In this document: one piece after another, positions 10,173 to 14,720 of the stretch
Layout: each line of letters starts with the position of its first letter
How positions within the stretch are numbered: the first letter of the stretch is position 1
Origin: Basidiobolus heterosporus B8920
Lineage: Eukaryota > Basidiobolomycota > Basidiobolomycetes > Basidiobolales > Basidiobolaceae
Length of the DNA: 14,720 nucleotides
Reading direction: 5' to 3'
NCBI GenBank assembly: GCA_000697455.1
Contig: JNET01033860.1
Coordinates: 1-14,720 of the forward strand
Made by a program: the position numbers and the translations under genes
Notes under the pieces: model-generated
What the model was told of the DNA's origin: nothing
Database searches by the model: none
What the model saw: only the letters and a program-made list of their open reading frames with translations

Positions 10173-10247
10173 GATAACCCTTGCCGTGTACATTGTGGAT
10201 AACCCTTGCCGTGTGAACCAAAGATAATCCTAACGGTGTACATTGTG
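10173..10247. repeat. 25-bp tandem repeat, three copies
   Basis: Copies lie at 10173-10197, 10198-10222 and 10223-10247. Each starts GATAA(C/T)CCT; copies 1 and 3 end GTGTACATTGTG, while copy 2 ends differently. Confidence 0.8.
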
Positions 10248-10370
10248 GCTCAATCCCAAGTACTCTTACTCCTTTGCACATAACCTAGCCTTGCTTAGTG
10301 CAATCCTACCTGGACGCACATCAACCATCCAGGAGATGGGAGGCCAGGTGAGACTCGGACCACCTTGGTT

Positions 10371-10443
10371 CTTTTAAGGAATCATGAGATCTCGCTATGT
10401 ATGCTCTTTAAGGAATCATTATTACATGACAGCTCGGTATGTA
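10371..10443. repeat. Imperfect direct duplication of about 35 bp
   Basis: TTTAAGGAATCAT...CTCG(C/G)TATGTA occurs twice in a row (from about 10374 and about 10407), the second copy carrying a few extra bases. Confidence 0.6.
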
Positions 10444-10493
10444 ATCTCCCACTTTTTCACACCAAGTTTGGATGTGAGACCTTGATGCTGAGT

Positions 10494-10529
10494 GGCTCAC
10501 TGAACGGCTCACTGAACGGCGCACTGATT
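10494..10529. repeat. 12-bp tandem repeat, GGCTCACTGAAC
   Basis: Three 12-mers lie head to tail at 10494, 10506 and 10518. The first two are identical and the third is diverged. Confidence 0.8.
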
Positions 10530-10591
10530 GACAGATGGTTGATTGTCTTAGTTCGTTGGCTGGGATTGTTGTGATTGTTGATAAATAGAGT

Positions 10592-10615
10592 ACAGCAGAG
10601 CACAGCAGAGCAGCA
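10592..10615. repeat. 10-bp tandem repeat, ACAGCAGAGC
   Basis: Two copies and a partial third of ACAGCAGAGC lie about 40 bp upstream of the 7TM start codon, possibly in its 5' UTR. Confidence 0.65.
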
Positions 10616-10652
10616 AATCTAAATTCGTTTCAACTCTTCTCTCACAACTACA

Positions 10653-11899
10653 ATGACTCACCTGTCCGATTACACATATCTGGGTACGCATTGCCAAACT
10701 TCCTTACTCTACCGCACTGCAAACTAACTGTTTTATCTCATCACAGACCGACTGGTTTGCAACTTCCTAGCACTCATCTGGATACTGTACCGCATCCAAT
10801 CCCAAGTCGGAGCCTCAGAAGCACTGAGTCTCAGACGCATCCGTAAAGGCGAGCTTCGACCGATCATCACCATTCTACTGTTGGTATCCAACATAGTGGC
10901 TGTGGTATACGACATCATAGTGACCAAAATCAAATACAACGAAGGTTTCGCCGTAGTCGGCGCTAATGTAGTGTCAAAGCCTAAGCAGTTTTGGGACGCA
11001 GAAGATTTACGAATTCTACCTATCAGCGACTCGTTGATAGATTTTAGCTTTGCTTTTATGACCAGCTCATTGTTTCTTTTCCAAGCAACCTGGAATTTCG
11101 TTGTTCAATCCTACATCAAACGACCCTTCATGAATAGCATGGAATTTCATTTATACCTTCTCTACTCTGTCCTTAGCTTTGCCACTTACGCTTTGCTTCA
11201 ATTCCTTTATCTCAACGACAAGAATCAAAGCACGGTAAGCAACTTGACCTCCCGAACTCACTCACACTTCAACTTACATGTTTGCCCATAGATTATCCCT
11301 CAAATGTTTTTCTGTTCCGGTAAGGATTCACTCGCTCTTCCTAGCCTGCTCGACACTAACGTTCCAATCTACAGAAACATTTGTACTTATCGCTTTCACT
11401 GTCGTGAACCACGTACGCCTTAACAAGACGTTAAGAGAAATCGACGAATCATCCCGGGCTCGTCGACGACTGGAGACGTACATGAGGCTAAACGTCTACA
11501 TTGGGATATTCATTGGGATGATGGGACTGCCCCTAGTGATCGTTAATGTTGATATGCTCACTGGCGCTGCCATCGCTAAGAACAAACTGGTCACTGATCT
11601 ATTGATGAAGATCTTTAACATCGGATTCCCTGGAGTATTTATGTTCCTCTGCATGGCTCTCTATCCATCCAACGAATATACTCCATGTAATTGTAGTGGG
11701 AATCGGAGTGGCAATCGACGACACACCACACACCAATTTGAAGATAGCACCGGAACCTCTGATAGCCCATCTACGGTAACCTTCCATAAATCTAGGCCCT
11801 CTTTCAATGAACCCTACTAACTAGGGAGAAATCTCATTTTCACAGCAGGACTCTAAGATTATTCAACTCACGAAACCCCGCAAATATGAAGAGGTATAG
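10653..11899 (+). CDS. Seven-transmembrane receptor-like protein
   Basis: Preferred model: exons 10653-10683, 10747-11234, 11292-11319, 11375-11775 and 11846-11899, giving 333 aa. If the last intron (11776-11845) is kept, translation stops at 11820 with 330 aa. Seven hydrophobic helices are visible: about 12-27, 49-70, 107-130, 144-166, 174-196, 221-243 and 257-279. The N-terminus is very short. A basic, charged loop (about 197-220; RARRRLETYMR) sits between helices 5 and 6, where G proteins contact receptors, and the tail is polar and Ser/Thr-rich with CNC at 287-289. Helix 6 has GLP in the place of CWxP. There is no DRY at the end of helix 3 and no Cys pair for the usual extracellular disulfide, so it is not a canonical class A receptor. 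Length and plan fit the loosely defined fungal GPCR-like proteins. Ligand and pathway cannot be told. Confidence 0.8.
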
Positions 11900-12108
11900 A
11901 GATACCTGAGTGAGCACATAGAATACACATCCATTATTTATTTTCATTCATTGCTAACTTCACTTAATCATAATAAATCCCACGTTAAACCCCTTTACCA
12001 CGCATAGACAATGATACACGCCCCATATGATGTTGGTTTCTTAAACTCCTTGAATCCAAGGTTAAATAGTGACTCGAACTGAGGTATCAGTGACTCAAGG
12101 TATCAATA

Positions 12109-12135
12109 CAAAGGATAATCCAATACAATCCTTTG
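12109..12135. other. Short inverted repeat (hairpin)
   Basis: CAAAGGAT and ATCCTTTG form a perfect 8-bp stem around an 11-nt loop. It could be a decayed transposon tip or chance; nothing else at the site supports either reading. Confidence 0.35.
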
Positions 12136-12329
12136 AAACGGGATTCTCACGGAAAATCGATCGCTTTCATTCACGGATACAGCATTCAAGTGGTAGTGTA
12201 AATCATTGTAGTGTATTGAATTGTTATTAAGAGGTTTTTGTACCTTAACTTGATGCATTACAATGATAGAATAGGCCTCCTACATTCGGACTTCCCAAAA
12301 AATCATCTTGAAGTAGAACTACACTAGGT

Positions 12330-12366
12330 ATTAAAATTCCGGTAATTCAATACCTAATTACTCATA
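12330..12366 (+). repeat. Diverged relic of the LTR 5' end
   Basis: ACCTAATTACTCATA (12352-12366) is identical to a block in two LTR copies further right, and the sequence before it resembles their GTTGAAATT start. It is probably an old, worn LTR fragment. Confidence 0.4.
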
Positions 12367-13277
12367 TTGTGTTTACATGGTATTTTTTTCCTACTCAAAA
12401 CCTGGAAATATCTGGATTCTCAATTAATCTACAAATTAAGGCCACATGTTCTTCTGGTTTAGAGCATTCCTTCCAATATTGCAAGAAATCCTTTGCTAGA
12501 TTGTGAGTCTCAGGTTCACCCCTACTGTAGTACTTAATAATATTAAAAAATACTGGGAGCTATCGGAGGTGAGTTAGAGAATTAGAATGACATGTGGTTT
12601 TTGTTCAAGGCGAAATTTGTTGTACTTTCACTTAATATTTTATTGTAATAAAGAAAATATTTCTACCTTGGGTTAGAGCAAACTAAAGAAACTATCACTA
12701 AATACATACTGTGAAGGTTAATATTCACCTTATGAAAGTTAATTTCGTCAGATCCAGATCAGGTGAATGTGATCCTGCCAAAAAATTGCAAGTACATTGG
12801 CTGATTGTTAATTCTAAAGTGAGCTGACAGTTTTATGATGGTTTTATGATAGTTTTCATGGGGCATCTCTCTATAAAGCTATATAATATTATTTCTTCTA
12901 TCATGGAAGCAAATATTTCTTTGTATTGTATAGAAATATATATATTTATTTAGTATTCCTTGATTTTACTTTTCTCTTCCCAATCATTCTACCCACAATG
13001 AGTGGCAGAGAATATTAAATACTTGAACTTGCTTATCTCTACATGAACACGTTCTTGTTTAATATGCATTGAGCAACTACAGCTATGTATACTCCTTCCA
13101 TCTACACAATGACAAAATCACTATACACATTGTATCTTTTATAACACATGTGCTTAGCCAAGAAATAAGAACTTATGATAGTGAAAAATGCCATGAGATT
13201 TTGGGTGTTATTGGAAATTATCTGGTAGATTCATTGAATATAAAGTACACTTTATGCTTTTGTCAATAAGTAAGAAA

Positions 13278-13492
13278 TGTTGAAATTCACATAGTTTGGC
13301 ACCTAATTACTCATACTTGATCTCACCCTTATTATATTTACTTAGCAATTGCCTCTCACCCAAAGTACTTACAATATTTCTCACTAACTTAGAAGTACCC
13401 TGAATACTTCATTTTCTCAAACATGTCCAAATGACCCCAAACTTTGCACACATGCTCCTGGGACCTTCCTTAGATATGATACATATTGCTTT
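13278..13492 (+). repeat. Truncated LTR fragment, Copia-type (fossil)
   Basis: It begins TGTTGAAATT, continues with TTTGGCACCTAATTACTCATA, and has AACATGTCCAAATGA at 13419-13433. The same blocks occur in the same order and at similar spacing in the LTR next to the gag region, up to a shared TTGCTTT. There the fragment stops against another LTR start, which suggests insertion of one element into another. Confidence 0.6.
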
Positions 13493-13742
13493 TGTTGAAA
13501 TTGACATAATTTGGCACCTAATTACTCATACTTGATCTTGTTGAAATTACTTGGGGAGAAATATTTGTCTGGCCAGGAATTGAACCTGGGGCCTCCTTAA
13601 CTCTAGCAAGGTGCTCTAACCACTGAGCTATCAGTCCTTATATGCTATGACTATACTACTAGGGAAGCTTAACCTAGTCTGTCTGTGTATGGTACTTTTG
13701 CATGTCAGCTATACAAGCAACTGATTGGTGTTATGAGCCCCA
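13493..13742 (+). repeat. Second LTR fragment with inserted sequence (fossil)
   Basis: A second TGTTGAAATT...CACCTAATTACTCATACTTGATCT start (13493-13538) is followed at once by another TGTTGAAATT (13539) and then by sequence unlike the LTR. The unlike part includes an antisense tRNA-like stretch. It looks like a nest of partial insertions. Confidence 0.5.
13566..13637 (-). tRNA. tRNA-like sequence, probable pseudo-tRNA or SINE head
   Basis: Read on the minus strand this 72-nt stretch folds as a tRNA. It has a D arm (GCTC/GAGC), an anticodon arm (CCTTG/TAAGG) with loop CTAGAGT (anticodon AGA), a 5-nt variable loop and a perfect T arm (CCAGG/CCTGG). Good A-box (TAGCTCAGTGG) and B-box (GGTTCAATTCC) promoters for RNA polymerase III are present. 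Only 4 of 7 acceptor pairs form. An AGA anticodon would mean serine, yet the long variable arm of tRNA-Ser is missing. It is therefore more likely a decayed tRNA or a tRNA-derived SINE than a working tRNA gene. Confidence 0.55.
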
Positions 13743-14090
13743 CGTTGAAATTAAGTTAGTTTAGCACCTAAATATTCATATGATTAGGTATATAAATTAT
13801 ATTTTGTATTTATAAGATATTTGTCAAAGTTGAAATGCACAACATCAATTTGGATTAATTACAAGATTATGAAATGTTGGATTTATGAAAAATCTTAAAC
13901 ATGTCCAAATGAGCTGAAACTTCCACAGTGTGCTCTTAAAACCCTCTAGAATAGTACGTAATAGTTGCTTTATTTAGTTCTAACAAAAGGTATAAATACC
14001 TTTCTTTATTACAATAAAACATCAAGTGAAAGTAAAACAACTTCTTAATATCCAAAGTCACTTCCAATATCACTATTTTCACTTTCAACA
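13743..14090 (+). repeat. 5' LTR of a Ty1/Copia element (fossil)
   Basis: It ends in TTTCAACA (14083-14090), the exact inverted complement of the TGTTGAAA that opens the neighbouring LTR copies. Its own left edge, near 13743, is degenerate. Inside are AACATGTCCAAATGA (13898-13912), a TATA-like GGTATAAATACC (13989-14000) and an AATAAA about 20 bp further on. That is the expected order of promoter and polyadenylation signals in an LTR. The length is about 350 bp. Confidence 0.65.
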
Positions 14091-14720
14091 CCCCAAGCTT
14101 GCACTCTCTGGAATGTCTTCTACTGCTATTACTGGAATTCCTCCTCCTGCTGAAAAGTTTGATGGTACTAACTATCAGGTCTGGAAGGTGAAAATGAAAA
14201 TGATGTTGTAAGAAAGAGGTCTTTGGGTTATTGCTAAAGGTAAAGAAGGACAACATAATGGAACTCAGGAAGATGCTTTATTATACTCAAAGAAAGAGCA
14301 AAGTGCCTTTAACTCAATTTGTCTTAATGGTAAAGATAAGTTACTTATCCAATGTGCAAGAGTCAAGACTGCCAAGAATGCCTGGAAAGCCTTAGAAGAC
14401 ATCTACCAAGCTAGTTCTGCTGCTAACAGGATATATTTTAGAAGAAAATTCTTTAACACCAAGATGAATGCTGGTGAAGACATAAAATCCTTGATAAACA
14501 GAACCACAACTTTAGTTGATGAAATGGAGTCAATTGGGGCATCTATTACAGATGAAGATATCATAGTTACACTTCCAAAAAGCCTGTCTGATGAGTTTCA
14601 GAGCCTGGCAATGGCCCTAGAGTCCAGAACTGAAGATTTGGCCCTAAATTACATTTATAGAAGATTGCTGGATGAAGATTTGCGGAAATTAGATACCTGC
14701 CAAAAAGGAGATGAGTGTTG
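13743..14720 (+). mobile_element. Ty1/Copia LTR retrotransposon, 5' part, broken
   Basis: After the LTR, a short leader of about 22 bp leads to a Gag-type coding region from 14113 to the window end. Its start has the FDGTNYQVWK motif typical of the Copia Gag N-terminus (DUF4219/UBN2 group). Later sequence has the family's usual content: a tryptophan followed by a helical, Lys/Glu-rich region. The visible part is broken by at least one break, so this copy looks like a fossil. Protease, integrase, reverse transcriptase and the 3' LTR lie beyond the window, so target-site duplication and age cannot be judged. The leader between the LTR end and the Gag start is very short for a primer-binding site. 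Confidence 0.75.

Larger units (their letters stand above)
9692..10652. other. Noncoding region with short tandem repeats upstream of the 7TM gene
   Basis: This 961-bp gap has no convincing ORF; the 69-codon frame at 10365-10574 is built partly from repeats. The left 200 bp should hold the Y14 3' UTR. From about 9921 to 10615 come at least five unrelated short tandem repeats, listed separately. A TATA-like ataaata lies about 70 bp before the 7TM start codon (near 10581). Confidence 0.5.
11900..13277. other. AT-rich gene-poor region
   Basis: No credible gene is found in these 1.4 kb. It holds a possible polyadenylation signal for the 7TM gene (aataaa, near 11971), a short hairpin CAAAGGAT/ATCCTTTG (12109-12135) and a diverged relic of the LTR start (12330-12366). 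It also has three imperfect copies of an 11-mer, GTTTTATGATG-like, at 12830-12861. The 66-codon frame at 13069-13269 has no recognisable features. Confidence 0.5.

Noticed and set aside
9993-10247. CRISPR-like array
   Set aside because: The repeats are head-to-tail with no unique spacers, the units differ between blocks, and the window is eukaryotic.
10365-10574. 69-codon plus-strand frame upstream of the 7TM gene
   Set aside because: It is built partly from the 12-bp tandem repeat and has no domain, splice context or plausible start.
10653-11899. Firm call of the 7TM protein as an opsin
   Set aside because: Only the lysine spacing supports it; NPxxY, DRY and the disulfide cysteines are absent.
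13069-13269. 66-codon plus-strand frame
   Set aside because: It lies in AT-rich DNA with no recognisable motif and no intron or promoter context; chance is likelier.
13566-13637. Functional tRNA-Ser(AGA) gene
   Set aside because: Three of seven acceptor pairs fail and the long variable arm of tRNA-Ser is missing; kept only as a tRNA-like sequence.
13936-14256. 106-codon minus-strand frame
   Set aside because: It lies antisense across the LTR and Gag start of the Copia element; a shadow frame.

Overview
The window reads as eukaryotic nuclear DNA, most likely from a fungus. It is moderately AT-rich and gene-dense. Its genes are split by many short GT-AG introns (mostly 55-110 bp) with yeast-like branch sites such as TACTAAC. 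The gene set (Tsr4/PDCD2, Cdc27, a Gbp2/Hrb1-type three-RRM protein, Y14 with an RS-rich tail), a small seven-helix receptor and a Ty1/Copia element suggest an early-diverging fungal lineage, perhaps Zoopagomycota or Mucoromycota. That placement is inference; the sequence alone does not fix the species.

Layout. 44-522 (+): 3' part, or all, of a small lysine-rich single-pass membrane protein ending in a PP1-docking-like RVSF. 687-2388 (-): six-exon PDCD2/Tsr4 gene, convergent with the first. 2760-5373 (+): nine-exon CDC27/APC3 gene sharing a 371-bp divergent promoter region with PDCD2. 6122-8314 (+): twelve-exon three-RRM mRNA-binding protein with an 8-nt microexon. 8794-9691 (+): six-exon Y14/RBM8A gene. 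9692-10652: about 1 kb of noncoding DNA carrying at least five unrelated short tandem repeats. 10653-11899 (+): a five-exon 7TM receptor-like gene. 11900-14720: gene-poor AT-rich DNA grading into fossil LTR pieces, an antisense tRNA-like sequence and the 5' end of a broken Ty1/Copia element that runs off the window.

The four central genes are housekeeping genes: uS5 chaperoning for ribosome assembly (PDCD2/Tsr4), cell-cycle ubiquitination (Cdc27), mRNP packaging and export (three-RRM protein) and the exon junction complex (Y14). They are neighbours but not an operon; each has its own intergenic region. The most novel-looking part is the 10-12 kb segment: a 7TM protein I cannot place in a named family, behind a repeat-rich upstream region, with a probable alternative C-terminus. 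The three-RRM gene preserves signs of how its RRMs were duplicated.
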